From CAVSJR01 sp963728285 (GTDB lineage: Bacteria; Actinomycetota; UBA4738; HRBIN12): DNA of 64,000 bases. The position numbers were made by a program, and so were the translations under genes. Of this stretch, positions 1-9,444 are shown in pieces. Each line of letters begins with the position of its first letter. Positions within the stretch are counted from its first letter, which is position 1. Under the pieces are notes generated by a model. That model did not search any database and was not told the origin of the DNA. It was given only the letters and a program-made list of their open reading frames with translations. The stretch lies in assembly GCA_963728285.1 (NCBI GenBank), contig CAVSJR010000003.1, forward strand, positions 675,311 to 739,310, given 5' to 3'.

Positions 1-9
1 ACGGGTCAA

Positions 10-28
10 GCCGGTTCTCCTAGGGGGG
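10..28 (+). promoter_or_regulatory. GCCGG...CCTAGGGGGG leader box
   Basis: Short box upstream of the secreted metalloprotease gene: GCCGG at 10-14, four bases, then CCTAGGGGGG at 19-28. Its last G lies 92 bases before the ATG at 120. The same arrangement, with the same 92-base distance, precedes the Calx-beta gene at 45633. It could be a promoter or operator element, or part of a structured leader RNA. No known riboswitch class is matched with confidence. Confidence 0.3.
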
Positions 29-119
29 AGACCCGACCGCTCTGGGTGCTCGACATCGAGCTGCGTCCGAGCGAACTGGAATGCTACGGTGAGCAATCGC
101 ACGAGATTGGAGGCTCCGC

Positions 120-842
120 ATGCGCGTCCGTTCGGTCTTCATTGCCGCGACTGCCGTCGTTCTCCTCGTACCGGGTCCTGCGTTCGCCGCCGCGAGGAAC
201 ACACCGAACGAGTCGGCACGACAGACGAGCTGCAATCTCCCGGATTCAAATGCCGAGAGTCTCGAGCTCCTCAGCACCTACTATCAGGGGTACTGGTGGG
301 ATCACACGGACCTGACGATCGCGGTCCATGCACACCCGAACGCTAACGAGTCGAAGATCGAGGGGATCCACGACGGCATCGCGATGTGGTCCGAGGTCCT
401 GCTCGACTGCTTCGACGGGCTCATCACCTTGACCGACATCACCGGCACGGGGAACAACGCGCATCAAGCCGCCGACATCGTCGTGCACTACGTCCCGCAC
501 TTCGGCGGCGTCGCGCTCGCAGGTCTCGCGCTCTGCGGGCGACAGGATTGCAACAACGTCCTCGTGGGCTCGGAATTCCCGCCGAGCCTCGGCGAGGAGG
601 GGTACACGCCGGAATACCTCGGGTGGGTGACGATGCACGAGGTCGGCCACGCGCTGGGACTCGGACACGCGACGAACCTGGAGGAGAGCACCGACCTGAT
701 GGGCTACGGCTGGCCGGACCTCGGCGATCCCGTCGTGTCCGATTGTGACCTCGACGCCATCGCCTTCGTCTTCGCGTGGGCGATCGAAGGAGGAGATCCA
801 CACCGGCCTGGGGCGGGTCCATACGACTGTTCGCAGGACTAG
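120..842 (+). CDS. secreted matrixin-like zinc metalloprotease
   Basis: Extracellular zinc-dependent endopeptidase of the metzincin/matrixin type, 240 residues. A signal peptide spans about residues 1-23 (hydrophobic core ending PAFA). The zinc site HEVGHALGLGH at about residues 173-183 matches HExxHxxGxxH, with three His ligands and the catalytic Glu. LMGYG shortly after is a plausible Met-turn. GGAGG lies seven bases before the ATG. No propeptide cysteine switch is obvious. Substrate unknown. It stands alone; the next gene is an unrelated DUF2255 protein. The leader shares a sequence box with the Calx-beta gene at 45.6 kb. Confidence 0.8.
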   Translation: MRVRSVFIAATAVVLLVPGPAFAAARNTPNESARQTSCNLPDSNAESLELLSTYYQGYWWDHTDLTIAVHAHPNANESKIEGIHDGIAMWSEVLLDCFDGLITLTDITGTGNNAHQAADIVVHYVPHFGGVALAGLALCGRQDCNNVLVGSEFPPSLGEEGYTPEYLGWVTMHEVGHALGLGHATNLEESTDLMGYGWPDLGDPVVSDCDLDAIAFVFAWAIEGGDPHRPGAGPYDCSQD

Positions 843-978
843 GCCCGGCGAACCGCGTTCTTTCTGATCGGTCGCTCGAAGCCATCTCGCCATATGGGTG
901 TCTCCCCGGTGGTTTGGTTGTCATGTGCGAGTGGGACCAACATCCGGTGGACCGACGACGTGATCGGAGGCTGCGTCG

Positions 979-1350
979 ATGACTGCATGGAAGGATGAGG
1001 AGCTGACCGATATCGGGGGAGCGGACGAGCTCCGGATCGCGCCCCAGCGGCGCGACGGCTCGCTCCAGCGCCCCCGGATCATCTGGGTCGTCCGCCACGG
1101 CGACGACGTCTACGTCCGATCCGTGAACGGGCCGGACGGGGCCTGGTTCCGCGGCGTGCAGGCGAGGCATGCAGGTCACATCTCGGCTGGGGGCGTCGAT
1201 GCGGACGTCGTCCTCGAGGATGCGGATCACGGCCTGGACGACGAGATCGACGAGGAGTACCGGCGCAAGTACGGGCGAACCTCCACGGCCGTCGACCACA
1301 TCACGAGCCCAGAGGCACGATCCACGACGATCCGGGTCCTGCCGAGCTAG
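979..1350 (+). CDS. DUF2255 family protein
   Basis: Small cytoplasmic protein of 123 residues. The opening (W-x-DEEL-x-DIGGADELRIAPQRRDG) and the segment IIWVVRHGDDVYVRSVNG are typical of DUF2255, a family of small proteins related to the flavin-reductase/nitroreductase-like fold; no reaction is established. GGAGG eight bases before the ATG supports the start. Length matches the family, with no break. Probably monocistronic; the next gene is convergent. Confidence 0.75.
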   Translation: MTAWKDEELTDIGGADELRIAPQRRDGSLQRPRIIWVVRHGDDVYVRSVNGPDGAWFRGVQARHAGHISAGGVDADVVLEDADHGLDDEIDEEYRRKYGRTSTAVDHITSPEARSTTIRVLPS

Positions 1351-1405
1351 GGGCAACGATGCAGAACCTCGCAGGCTCCCTCCGCCTGCTCTGGGTGCGG
1401 CCTCG

Positions 1406-1885
1406 CTAGCCGTTCACGACGCGCGCGATCTGCTTGACGTGCAACCGTTCATGCCGGGCGATCGCGTCGGCTTCCGAGAGCACGGTCCGCTCGATGGGCT
1501 TTCCCGCCCCCGTGAACGTCCCACCACGCTCCCAGTCCTCGGGCGACAGGGCCTCGAGGAGCGCCAGGAGCTCGGTGCGTTGCCGGGTATAGGCCCGCAA
1601 CGACGGACGGAACGCGCGGTCGAGGTAGTCCGTGTCCCGGATCCACGTCCTCGGGTTGATCGCTCGGATGGTCGGATGGTCCTCGCGGACCATGGTCACG
1701 ATGCTGCCGCCCCACACGTCGGCGCACGCGCGGAGGTGAGCGAGCACATCGTTCGCGGACCACTCGTCGTTCGGGGCCGCGCGTAATCGAGGGGGTGCCA
1801 GGCCGGCGGTCAGCGCGGCGATGCGCCGCGGCGATTCGGTAAGCAGGGTCAGGATCTGCTCGATCGGCAGCATCTTCTTGGGCAC
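1406..1885 (-). CDS. DinB family protein
   Basis: DinB/YfiT-type four-helix-bundle protein, 159 residues, starting at GTG. Family members bind a divalent metal through three histidines and include thiol-dependent transferases; many are uncharacterised stress-inducible proteins. Visible signs are NDVLAHLRACADVW (first His on helix 2) and RHERLHVKQIARV at the C-terminus (the second His cluster). The PNDEWSANDVLAHL segment is the usual DinB signature. Full length. Substrate unknown. Confidence 0.75.
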   Translation of the reverse strand: MPKKMLPIEQILTLLTESPRRIAALTAGLAPPRLRAAPNDEWSANDVLAHLRACADVWGGSIVTMVREDHPTIRAINPRTWIRDTDYLDRAFRPSLRAYTRQRTELLALLEALSPEDWERGGTFTGAGKPIERTVLSEADAIARHERLHVKQIARVVNG

Positions 1886-1974
1886 GGGACGTCACTCTCT
1901 CACGCGGACCAACGAATCCGCCGTCCCAGCGTGCCAGCGTGCCCTGCTGGTCCGCGTGATCAGCCTCGGCTGAG

Positions 1975-2586
1975 TCAGTCCAGCGCGAACGATCCGGTGA
2001 CGATCTCGCCCGCCGGCTCGTACGTACCGATCACGACCCCCGTGGTGGAGACCTTGCTGTCGACGAGCTTCAGCCCCGAGGGGATGGTGCCCTCCGCGAA
2101 CAGGCGCTTTCCCGACCCGATGACGAGGGGGAAGACCCACAGGCGGTACTCGTCGACGAGGTTGTGGCGCATGAGCGTCTGGATCAGGTTCCCGCTGCCG
2201 TGGACCTGCAGCTCCGGCCCATCCTCCTTCTTGAGCGCCGCGATGCCTTCGGCCGCGTCTCCCTCGATCAGGACCGACTTGCTCCACTCCAGCGTGGGAC
2301 GACTCCGCGACGCGACGTACTTGGTGGCGTCGTTCAGGGGCTTGGCGCCGGCCTCGTCCGTGGCGTGCGGCCAATATGCGGCGAAGATGTCGTAGGTGGT
2401 GCGTCCGAGAACGAGGTCGAACGGCGTGCTCATCGCCTCGCCCATGACCTGACCCATCTGGTCGTCCCAGTAGTTCACCGACCAGCCACCGAGCGCGAAG
2501 CCGCCGCTGTCGTCCTCTTCGGGTCCGCCCGGAGCCTGCATGACGCCGTCGAGCGTCAGGAAGGTGTTCACGATCAGCTTTCTCAT
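1975..2586 (-). CDS. dihydrofolate reductase family (RibD C-terminal-like) protein
   Basis: Predicted NAD(P)H-dependent reductase of the RibD_C/DHFR-like family, 203 residues, cytoplasmic. The N-terminus (KLIVNTFLTLDGVMQAPGG) is the classic opening; LVLGRTTYDIFAAYWP and the GSGNLIQTLMRHNLVDEYRL region carry the conserved turn and the cofactor-binding part. Such stand-alone proteins are common in Actinobacteria and usually have no known substrate; a riboflavin-pathway role is not implied, as no other rib gene is nearby. An AGGACACGAGAG stretch just before the ATG can serve as RBS. It is divergent from the cyclase gene. Confidence 0.8.
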   Translation of the reverse strand: MRKLIVNTFLTLDGVMQAPGGPEEDDSGGFALGGWSVNYWDDQMGQVMGEAMSTPFDLVLGRTTYDIFAAYWPHATDEAGAKPLNDATKYVASRSRPTLEWSKSVLIEGDAAEGIAALKKEDGPELQVHGSGNLIQTLMRHNLVDEYRLWVFPLVIGSGKRLFAEGTIPSGLKLVDSKVSTTGVVIGTYEPAGEIVTGSFALD

Positions 2587-2695
2587 CTCTCGTGTCCTTT
2601 CGATCGGATCCCAGTCATCAGCGAGCCCACCGCAGCATAAGACCGCCCAGCGGAGCGAAACTCATCGCGCGCCCCATCTCCGGACTGCCACTACC

Positions 2696-3910
2696 ATGCG
2701 GTGGATCGTGGGCGGATTCACGCGGGAAGCTCTTGCCGAGCGAGCGGGGGTTCACGTCGGCTACGTGGATCGGTTGATCGAGCTCGGCATCCTTGCCCCA
2801 CCTGAGGCCGGCTCGCTGTTCTCGGAGGGTGACGTTCGGAGATCCCGCCTGGTCCGGGGCCTGGAGGAGGGGGGACTGCCGCTCGAGGGGATCGGCACCG
2901 CCGTCCGAAACGGCGATCTTTCCTTCCGATTCCTGGATCTCCCCAGCTGGGACTGGTACGGCGGGTTCGTCGGAAAGACCTATCGTGAGCTCAGCGCGGA
3001 GACCGGGGTGGACCTGGAGCTGCTGCAGGTCATTCGCGAGTCGATGGGATCTGCTCGTCCGGAGCCGGAGGATTCCGTCCACGAGGAAGAGCTCGACCTC
3101 ATCCCCGTGATGAAGGTTGTTCTTGAGGCCGGCGCCGACACGGTCGCGATTGAGCGGCTGGTTCGTGTGTGGGGCGAGAGCATGCGCCGCATCACCGAGT
3201 CGGCGGCGACCTTCTACCACGCGCAGATCGAGGCTCCGCTCCTCCGGTCGGGGATGAGCGAGGCCCAGGTGATGCTCGTGGCCAACGAGGCCGTCGCTGC
3301 GGGCATTCCCCACCTCGACCGAGCGATCGTCGCCATGTACCACGCCCACTCCGAGCACACCTGGATGTCGAATGTGGTCGAGGCGGTGGAGGCCACCTTG
3401 GAGAAGGCGGGCCTGCATCACACGGTGGCCGAGCCGCCCGCGATGTGCTTCCTCGACCTCTCGGGCTACACGCGACTGACCGAGGAGCGTGGCGACGAGG
3501 CTGCGGCAGCGATTGCGGCGACCCTCGGGCAGTTGGTCCAGCTGACCGCCCAGCGCCGCGGGGGTCGAGCGGTCAAGTGGCTGGGCGATGGGGTGATGCT
3601 CTATTTCCCGGAACCCGCTGCGGCCGTCCTCTCAGCGCTGGAGTTGGCCGATGGCGTGCCGGCCGCCGGCCTGCCGCCCGCGCATACGGGCATCGATGCC
3701 GGCCCGGTGATCCTCCAGGACGGCGACTACTTCGGCAGGACGGTCAACACGGCCGCGAGGATCGCCGCTCACGCCGGGTCCGGGCAGGTCTTGGTCAGTG
3801 ACGGCGTCGTACGATCCGCGCGCGACCCGGCGATACGGTTCGTCGACATCGGACTGGTTGAGTTGGAGGGCTTGCCGCATCCCGTCCGACTGCACGAGGC
3901 CAGCCGCTGA
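2696..3910 (+). CDS. MerR-like/adenylate-guanylate cyclase domain protein
   Basis: Likely class III nucleotide cyclase making cAMP or cGMP, 404 residues. The N-terminal 70 residues look like a MerR-type helix-turn-helix (TREALAERAGVHVGYVDRLI). A helical middle follows, then the cyclase domain from about residue 248. Metal-binding aspartates are in FLDLSGYT and LGDGVMLYF; the C-terminal GRTVNTAARIA holds the transition-state Asn/Arg. No membrane segment. An upstream ATG in frame at 2540 would add 52 residues antisense to the neighbouring reductase gene, so 2696 is preferred. A strong RBS is lacking at either start. Confidence 0.75.
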   Translation: MRWIVGGFTREALAERAGVHVGYVDRLIELGILAPPEAGSLFSEGDVRRSRLVRGLEEGGLPLEGIGTAVRNGDLSFRFLDLPSWDWYGGFVGKTYRELSAETGVDLELLQVIRESMGSARPEPEDSVHEEELDLIPVMKVVLEAGADTVAIERLVRVWGESMRRITESAATFYHAQIEAPLLRSGMSEAQVMLVANEAVAAGIPHLDRAIVAMYHAHSEHTWMSNVVEAVEATLEKAGLHHTVAEPPAMCFLDLSGYTRLTEERGDEAAAAIAATLGQLVQLTAQRRGGRAVKWLGDGVMLYFPEPAAAVLSALELADGVPAAGLPPAHTGIDAGPVILQDGDYFGRTVNTAARIAAHAGSGQVLVSDGVVRSARDPAIRFVDIGLVELEGLPHPVRLHEASR

Positions 3911-3954
3911 CGACGCGTTGCGCGTATCCGGGAGACCGAACCGAAGCCCAGCAG

Positions 3955-4340
3955 TCAGATCGCGGTCTCCCAGAGGCCCATCGTGTTGCCTTCGCTGTCC
4001 TTGAAGTAGGCAAAGGCCCCCATGTCCGGGATCGGCGTCCGGGGAGTGATGGTGCTGCCGCCGCTGGCCTCCACTTTCTTCAGGGCGTCGTCGATCGAGT
4101 CGACGCCGATCGTGATCACGGGCGAAGGCGTCTCGGATGCGCGCTTCATGATGCCGCCGTTGATCGCGCCGGGTTCCTTCGGCCGCATCTGGTCGTCGAT
4201 CGCGACCGTCGTGGCCGTCGTGTAGATGTTGCCGCCCCCCATGTCGTTGTCGTTCAGTCCCAGTCGAATGCCGAGGCATAGAACTCCTTCGCCCGCCCCT
4301 CGTCGTCCACTGGGATCTCGAAGTGCACGACCTTGTCCAT
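3955..4340 (-). CDS. VOC/glyoxalase family protein, frameshifted
   Basis: Small VOC-superfamily protein (about 128 residues if repaired) of the antibiotic-resistance/glyoxalase-like group; no substrate can be named. The start at 4340 has GGAGG in the right place and reads MDKVVHFEIPVDDEGRAKEF, but the frame ends at a TGA after about 32 codons (near 4255). The remaining 95 residues, with SPVITIGVDSIDDALKK and FAYFKDSEGNTMGLWE, continue in another frame. One missing base near GGGACTGAAC restores the gene. Error or recent pseudogene cannot be told apart from sequence alone. Confidence 0.65.
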
Positions 4341-4575
4341 GCCGACCTCCTCCCCTTGGACCTCCTAATCTAGCGCGATCGGGAAGAAAAGGTATGGGTC
4401 CCTGCGGCCGCTGGATGACGGGGGGGCTCCTGCCATGCTGGCTGGCATGGGCGGGCCGCGAGGCGGCGGTTCGACAACGCTGATGAATCCGTGGGTTGCC
4501 GCCGCCGCGCCGATATCGGTCAGTGGCCCTCAGGACCGTTCATTGGTGCTGTGAAACCCGAGTCCAAACCAAGCA

Positions 4576-4622
4576 GAACCGGCAGTGTCGCTCGGGGCGC
4601 AGCCCTCGAGCGATGCCGGTTC
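4576..4622 (-). terminator. long hairpin terminator
   Basis: Inverted repeat: GAACCGGCA-(GTG)-TCGCTCG at 4576-4594 pairs with CGAGCGATGCCGGTTC at 4607-4622, with a three-base bulge and an inner GGGC/GCCC hairpin. On the minus strand it is followed by a T-containing stretch. It lies just after the stop codon of the small minus-strand gene at 4643-4735 and is the likely terminator of that transcript. Confidence 0.6.
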
Positions 4623-4642
4623 CGCGGGAGTGTCGAATCTGG

Positions 4643-4735
4643 CTACTTGGGGTGCTTGTTTCCGGCACCCAGGGCGAACACGAGCAGCGACACGACCGTG
4701 CCGCTGTAGACGACCCGAAGGATCAGCTTCTTCAA
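4643..4735 (-). CDS. small membrane peptide, 30 residues
   Basis: Short gene, TTG start, GGAGGTG seven bases upstream. The 30-residue product begins KKLILRVVYSGTVVSLLVF and ends GAGNKHPK: a basic start, one hydrophobic segment of about 17 residues, and a basic tail, so a single-pass membrane peptide is expected. Strong RBS, charge pattern and the long hairpin terminator directly downstream make a real gene likely. Function unknown. Confidence 0.55.
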   Translation of the reverse strand: MKKLILRVVYSGTVVSLLVFALGAGNKHPK

Positions 4736-4902
4736 CGGTGTTCACCTCCTCTCCGGAATGCCCGACGCGGTAGGCCACCAGAGCGAGCCCCGTCTGGAGG
4801 ACATTCCTCATGAAGCATCGGCCGGATGCCGCCCGACTTGAGCGAGAGGTCCGCTTGGGAAGGGACGTCCGGTGAGGGGATGCCCTGGACCGATCGGCGC
4901 GG

Positions 4903-5721
4903 CTAGTCGACGAACGGCCCGTTGAACACCGGCTCCTCCCCGTACGGCTTCCCTGCCATGAGCATGTACCGAGTGCCGGGAGCGGCGTCCGTGACCGTGA
5001 ATTCGTCTCCTGGACCCATGAGGACCAGTTGGGGAGGCCTGGCCGGGCGCAGGTTCGCCCCGAAGATACCCTCGCCCTCGAGCAGGTAGGCGAACCCCTG
5101 GAACTCGGGCGGCACCGGTGTCGTGAGCTGCCCGCCCTCGGGGAGTTCGACGTCGAGGATCAGCGCCGGCGTGCCCAGGTGCACGGGAGAGCCCTCACCG
5201 ACCAGGACACGAACGATCGCATCGCCTTCCCGTCGCACCGGGATCTCTTCCGGCCGCACGACCTGCGCGCTCGGTTCGACGTCCTTGTCCTTCCGGGCCA
5301 GGTTCACCCAGAACAGCACGCTGCGGAACTCCGTGTCGCCGTGGCCCTCCTCGACCTCGTCGGCTCCCACCGCCTCGGCGTGCCACGCGCCTCGTCCCGT
5401 CCTGAGCGCGAGGAGCGACCCCTCGGACAGCCGAGCCCGCTCCACGGACCCACCCGGCCCCGTGGTGTGGCCGGTGCTGGCCGAGCCCTGCAGCACATAC
5501 CAGAGGTTGTCGAACCCTCGGTGCGGATGCTTGGTGTCTTTGCCCGACATCTCGGAGAGGCGGAACCGGCCTTCGTGCACCAGGATGAAGGGGTCGGTCC
5601 GTTCGTAGGGGGCCCCGCGGGAGGGCACCGCCTCCAGGACCGGCACGCCCATCATCCGGATCAGCGCGGCGTCCTCCACGAGCAACGCGTCGCGCTCCGT
5701 TTCCTCGATCTCTTGTCTCAT
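4903..5721 (-). CDS. pirin family protein
   Basis: Bicupin of the pirin family, about 272 residues, presumably a cytoplasmic metal-binding protein; some pirins are quercetin dioxygenases, others transcription cofactors, so the role here is open. The N-terminal cupin has DTKHPHRGFDNLWYVLQG, the metal-binding HPHRG motif, followed by the usual GSxxHxxxxG turn. The second cupin contains EFQGFAYLLEGEGIFG. An ATG at 5730 is also possible, but 5721 has the better-spaced RBS (GGAAGGAG nine bases upstream). Complete. Confidence 0.8.
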   Translation of the reverse strand: MRQEIEETERDALLVEDAALIRMMGVPVLEAVPSRGAPYERTDPFILVHEGRFRLSEMSGKDTKHPHRGFDNLWYVLQGSASTGHTTGPGGSVERARLSEGSLLALRTGRGAWHAEAVGADEVEEGHGDTEFRSVLFWVNLARKDKDVEPSAQVVRPEEIPVRREGDAIVRVLVGEGSPVHLGTPALILDVELPEGGQLTTPVPPEFQGFAYLLEGEGIFGANLRPARPPQLVLMGPGDEFTVTDAAPGTRYMLMAGKPYGEEPVFNGPFVD

Positions 5722-5898
5722 GCTCCTCATCTCCTTCCCTGCCTCTTGCGCAACCGCCTGTCGCGAGTTCTATTCCGTCTGCGGCCTTCTCAGCCCACCC
5801 GAACTGGCTGTCGGCCGTCGCGCCCGCCGGATCGGCCGCTGCTCGAGGCCGCCGCGCAGCGTCGTGCTTCACTCGATGACGGTCGGAGGGCGTGGCGC

Positions 5899-5904
5899 TA
5901 CGCT
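5899..5904 (+). promoter_or_regulatory. -10 box TACGCT, leaderless start
   Basis: TACGCT ends six bases before the ATG at 5911, which has no Shine-Dalgarno sequence. TGACGG about 17 bases upstream is a weak -35. The transcript would begin at or next to the start codon. Confidence 0.35.
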
Positions 5905-5910
5905 CGCCCG

Positions 5911-6546
5911 ATGGCCGACTGGTCGACGGCTGCATCGCTCGCCACCGCGCTGGGAACGCTCGTGCTCGCGTTCGCGACGTTCGTGGCGGTTCGAGCCGCC
6001 AACCGCGCCGCCCGTGTCGCTGAGTACTCCATGCAGATCGGCATCCGGCCGCTGCTCATGCCGTCGCGGCTCGAGGATCCCATCCAGAAGATCATGTGGG
6101 GAGACGAGCACTGGGCCCGGCTCTCCGGCGGCGGCGCCATCGTGGAGGAGGTCGATGGCAACGTCTACCTGGCGATGTCGCTGCGCAACTCGGGATCGGG
6201 CATCGCCGTGATCCAGGGATGGCACGTCGTGGCGGATCTGCGCGACCCTCATTCCCACGCCGAGCCCGGCGAGTTCCGGCAGCAGCTCCGGGATCTCTAC
6301 ATCGCCGGCAACGACATCGGCTTTTGGCAGGCGGCGGTCCGCGATCGCGACGATCCCGAGTACGAGAGCCTCCTCGAGGCGGCGCGGACATCCCGCATGT
6401 TCGGGATGGAGCTCCTGTACTCCGACCATGAGGGCGGGCAGCATGCGATCGGCCGGTTCGCGCTCGCGCCGATCGCAGACTCCCGATGGCTGTGTTCGGT
6501 CGTCAGGCATTGGAACCTGGACCGTCCCAATCCACGGGACCGGTAG
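5911..6546 (+). CDS. hypothetical membrane-anchored protein
   Basis: A 211-residue protein I cannot assign to a family. Residues about 5-27 form one hydrophobic segment (SLATALGTLVLAFATFVAV), followed by a basic patch, so an N-terminal membrane anchor is expected. The rest is soluble, with MSLRNSGSGIAVIQGWHVV resembling the beta-sandwich parts of small bacterial stress-sensor-like proteins. No catalytic motif is visible. The start lacks an RBS but follows a -10-like box by six bases. Confidence 0.6.
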   Translation: MADWSTAASLATALGTLVLAFATFVAVRAANRAARVAEYSMQIGIRPLLMPSRLEDPIQKIMWGDEHWARLSGGGAIVEEVDGNVYLAMSLRNSGSGIAVIQGWHVVADLRDPHSHAEPGEFRQQLRDLYIAGNDIGFWQAAVRDRDDPEYESLLEAARTSRMFGMELLYSDHEGGQHAIGRFALAPIADSRWLCSVVRHWNLDRPNPRDR

Positions 6547-6609
6547 GACGCCGCCAACGGGCGAGCAGGCAGCGAAGCACCTGGAGCTCGCCCGGCGCCT
6601 CGACGGGAA

Positions 6610-6963
6610 CTACATCGGGCTGACGAGCTGGAAGTAGTTGTCGTCCGGGTCCGAGAACGTCGCGATCCACATCTCCGCGCCCTCATCCGGGCGATAGGGC
6701 TCCTGGACCACCGTCGCCCCGGCGGCTTGAAGCCGTGCGAAGTCGCCCTTCACGTCCGTGCTCTCGATGTTCCAGATCAGCCGGCCCGGCTGGGCGTTCT
6801 TGCCCTTGACCTGGTCGTGCGGCCCCACGGTGATCCCTCCCGCCCCGATGAGCCAACCCGTGTAGCCGCCTTCGTCCCAGCCGGGGGCGCCGAAGAGCTT
6901 GGTGTAGTAGTCGGCCAGGCGCTTCGGGTCCTCGGATCCGATCAAGATGCTGTTCAGGTTCAC
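6610..6963 (-). CDS. VOC/glyoxalase family protein
   Basis: Complete VOC-superfamily protein, 117 residues from the GTG at 6963, which has GGGGAGG four bases upstream. One betaalphabetabetabeta module opens with NLNSILIGSEDPKRLADYYT and another ends with ATFSDPDDNYFQLVSP, as in glyoxalase/bleomycin-resistance-like proteins. Substrate unknown. It is distinct from the frameshifted VOC gene at 3955-4340; the two are not neighbours in an operon. Confidence 0.75.
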   Translation of the reverse strand: MNLNSILIGSEDPKRLADYYTKLFGAPGWDEGGYTGWLIGAGGITVGPHDQVKGKNAQPGRLIWNIESTDVKGDFARLQAAGATVVQEPYRPDEGAEMWIATFSDPDDNYFQLVSPM

Positions 6964-7163
6964 GTCGCCTCCCCTTGTGGTCTCCAAAACCAGCCTGCTC
7001 AGGACCTTGCGTATGCGATCAGTCCGTTCCCCCCTTCGATCGCCTCACGTCATTGGGACCGCCTTGGAGTTCAAAACTCATCGCTATCGCTCGTCCCACG
7101 TGCGAGTGCAGTTCGCCGCCGTGATCCCATCACATCACGTCCGCGTGGGCGGCGACGCGGCGT

Positions 7164-9251
7164 CTAGCCGGTGACCTCCTCGAGGGGGATCACGCCGGTC
7201 ACCGTGGTGCCGTCCCCCGCGGCGGATGCTACGCGGAGGGTCCCGTTCAGGGCGGCCAGTCGGTCGGCGATGCCCTGCAGGCCCGTCCCGTAGCCGATGG
7301 ACGCCGGGTCGAAGCCCCGCCCGTCGTCGCGGACCTCGAACGTCAGGGCGGAGCCCGTCTGCGCGAGCCGGACGTCGGCGCGTGAGGCATCCGCGTACTT
7401 CGCGACGTTTTGGAGGGCCTCCAGGACCGAGAAGTACACGGCGGCCTCGACCGCCTGTGGGTAGCGGCCCACGCCATCGGGGATCGACCTCCACGTGGAT
7501 CGCCGACCTGCGAGCCTGCGCTTGGAGGGCGGCGGCGAGCCCCTTGTCCGCGAGGAGCGGAGGGTAGATGCCTCGCGCGAGGTCCCGCAGATCCTCCAGG
7601 GCGCGGCTGGTCTCCGCCTCGATCTGGGTGAGAAGCTGCACGACCTTCTCCGGGTCGCGATCGGTCAGCTGGCGCGCGAGCCGCGCCTTCACCGCGAGCG
7701 CGACCAGCTGCTGCTGGGCGCCGTCGTGGATGTTGCGCTCGAGTCGCCGGCGCTCCTCGTCCTGGGCCGAGACCAGGCGCCGGCGGGATCCGCGCAGATC
7801 CTCCACGAGGCGGACGTTCCGTAACACCAGCCCCGCCTGTGCGGCGAGGTCGGCCATCAACTTCTCCTTGGCGGGGTCCATGGGATCGCTCGCCGGCATC
7901 GCGACCGACAGGGCGCCCAACAGCTCGCCCTGGTGGCGCACCTCGGCGCGGTGATCGTCGGCCCGAGCCGGATCGGCGTCGTTCGGCCACGTCGCGACCG
8001 GGCGGAGCTCGCGGCCGGCCGAGAGCCAGACCCGGGCGCGGTCGGCCCCCACGCCCTCCGCCAGGACCCGAGCGGTCCGCGGGAGCACATCGTCGGCCGC
8101 GTAGGTATCCGCGAGATGCTCGCTGAACTCGGCCAGCACCTCATACGGCGTGGCGCGCTCCCCGTAGACGACGCGATCGGCGAACCGCCGGGCGCGGCCG
8201 AGCGCCGGCTGGAAGAGCACGGCGACCACCGCCGCCGCCGCGAACGAGAGCGTCGAGTTGCTGGAGGTCTCCACGAGCGCGCCGACTCCGCCGACGACGA
8301 GCGCGTACACGAGCACGAAGAACGCGGCGAGCACGGCGACGACCAACGTCTTGCGGATCACGATGTCGATGTCGTAGAGCCGGTACTTCAGGATCGCGAT
8401 CCCGATCGAACGGGGATGGCGCAATAGAACAGGAGCGTCAGGCTGCCAACGATCACCTCGTCGCCGGGGGACGTTCCGAACACCGGCTGCGCGACGAAGC
8501 TCAGCAACCACACTGCGAGGAAGACCGCCGCGCCGATCGCGATCCAACGGATCTGGTGGCGCTCGTCGGCGCCCGCCGTGCGGGAGCGGACCACCAGCGA
8601 CGCGATCGAGAGGATGGCGCAGACCCCGAGCAGGATCAGCCCGCCGAGGCCGATGAACGCGAGTTCCCTGTTCGCGACCGGGTTTCCCGGAATCTCCGGA
8701 TCGAACAGGAAGCCGAAGGAGGTTGCGACCATCGCCGCCGTCGCGAGGCGCGATACCCAGCGCCACCGGGGAGAGGGAAGCCGGCCGTCCGGGAGCCGGA
8801 GGGGGAGGTGGGTGGCCATGAGCCCGAACGGGACCACCCAACTCCAGGTCGTTGCCCATTCGAGCAGGGAGTCCGGCTCCAGCGGCGGGCTCACCCCCAG
8901 GCTCCAGATGGTTCCGATCACGAGCATGAGCCATCCACAGGCGTTTCGCGGCTGACGGAGCGCGACGACCAGGCCCACGATGGAGAAGGCGGCGGCCGGC
9001 GGCAGGAGCGCGAACTGCCCGATCGCCGCCGTCACGGTCAGGGTGCCGTCCGAGACGCGAAGAACCAGCAGGACCGAGCCGACCGCGACCCACACGCCGC
9101 CGAAGATGAACAGCGACCATGCGAGCCAGCGGCGGCTCGGTCGCTCCCCCTCGCGGTCGACGGTCGCCGTCGCAACCGACGCCGTCGGGAGGTGCTCCCC
9201 GCGCTTCACCGACCGGGCCTGATCGCCGTCCGTCGGGGTGGTTCGCTTCAT
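7164..9251 (-). CDS. membrane sensor histidine kinase (HisKA_3/NarL type), two frameshifts
   Basis: Membrane sensor kinase of about 695 residues that would autophosphorylate on His and pass phosphate to a LuxR-type regulator. GGAGG precedes the ATG at 9251. Several transmembrane helices occupy about residues 40-290. YRLYDIDIVIRKTLV then leads to a GAF-like region, the HisKA_3 dimerisation motif RNIHDGAQQQLVAL, and the HATPase with EALQNVAKYA (N box) and DDGRGFD (G box). The frame breaks near 8410 (one base missing in CCCGT-TCGATC; repair gives IPVSIGIAIL) and near 7480 (an extra base in a run of four). No response regulator is adjacent. Confidence 0.8.
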
Positions 9252-9444
9252 GGTGCTCCTCCGTCGTGTTGCACACTAAGGCACATCGCGTCGGGGATAC
9301 CACCGGGCCGACACCACAGCTTCGAAGGGTGCCACCACCCCCGCCGCGCGGACGCCCCTGCGCGCCCGAGGTCCTAGGATTCGGTCGGACCGGACGGAGG
9401 AATCGGCCGTGCTCGGGCACGAGGCGGGCCGGGGAGGAGAGCGT

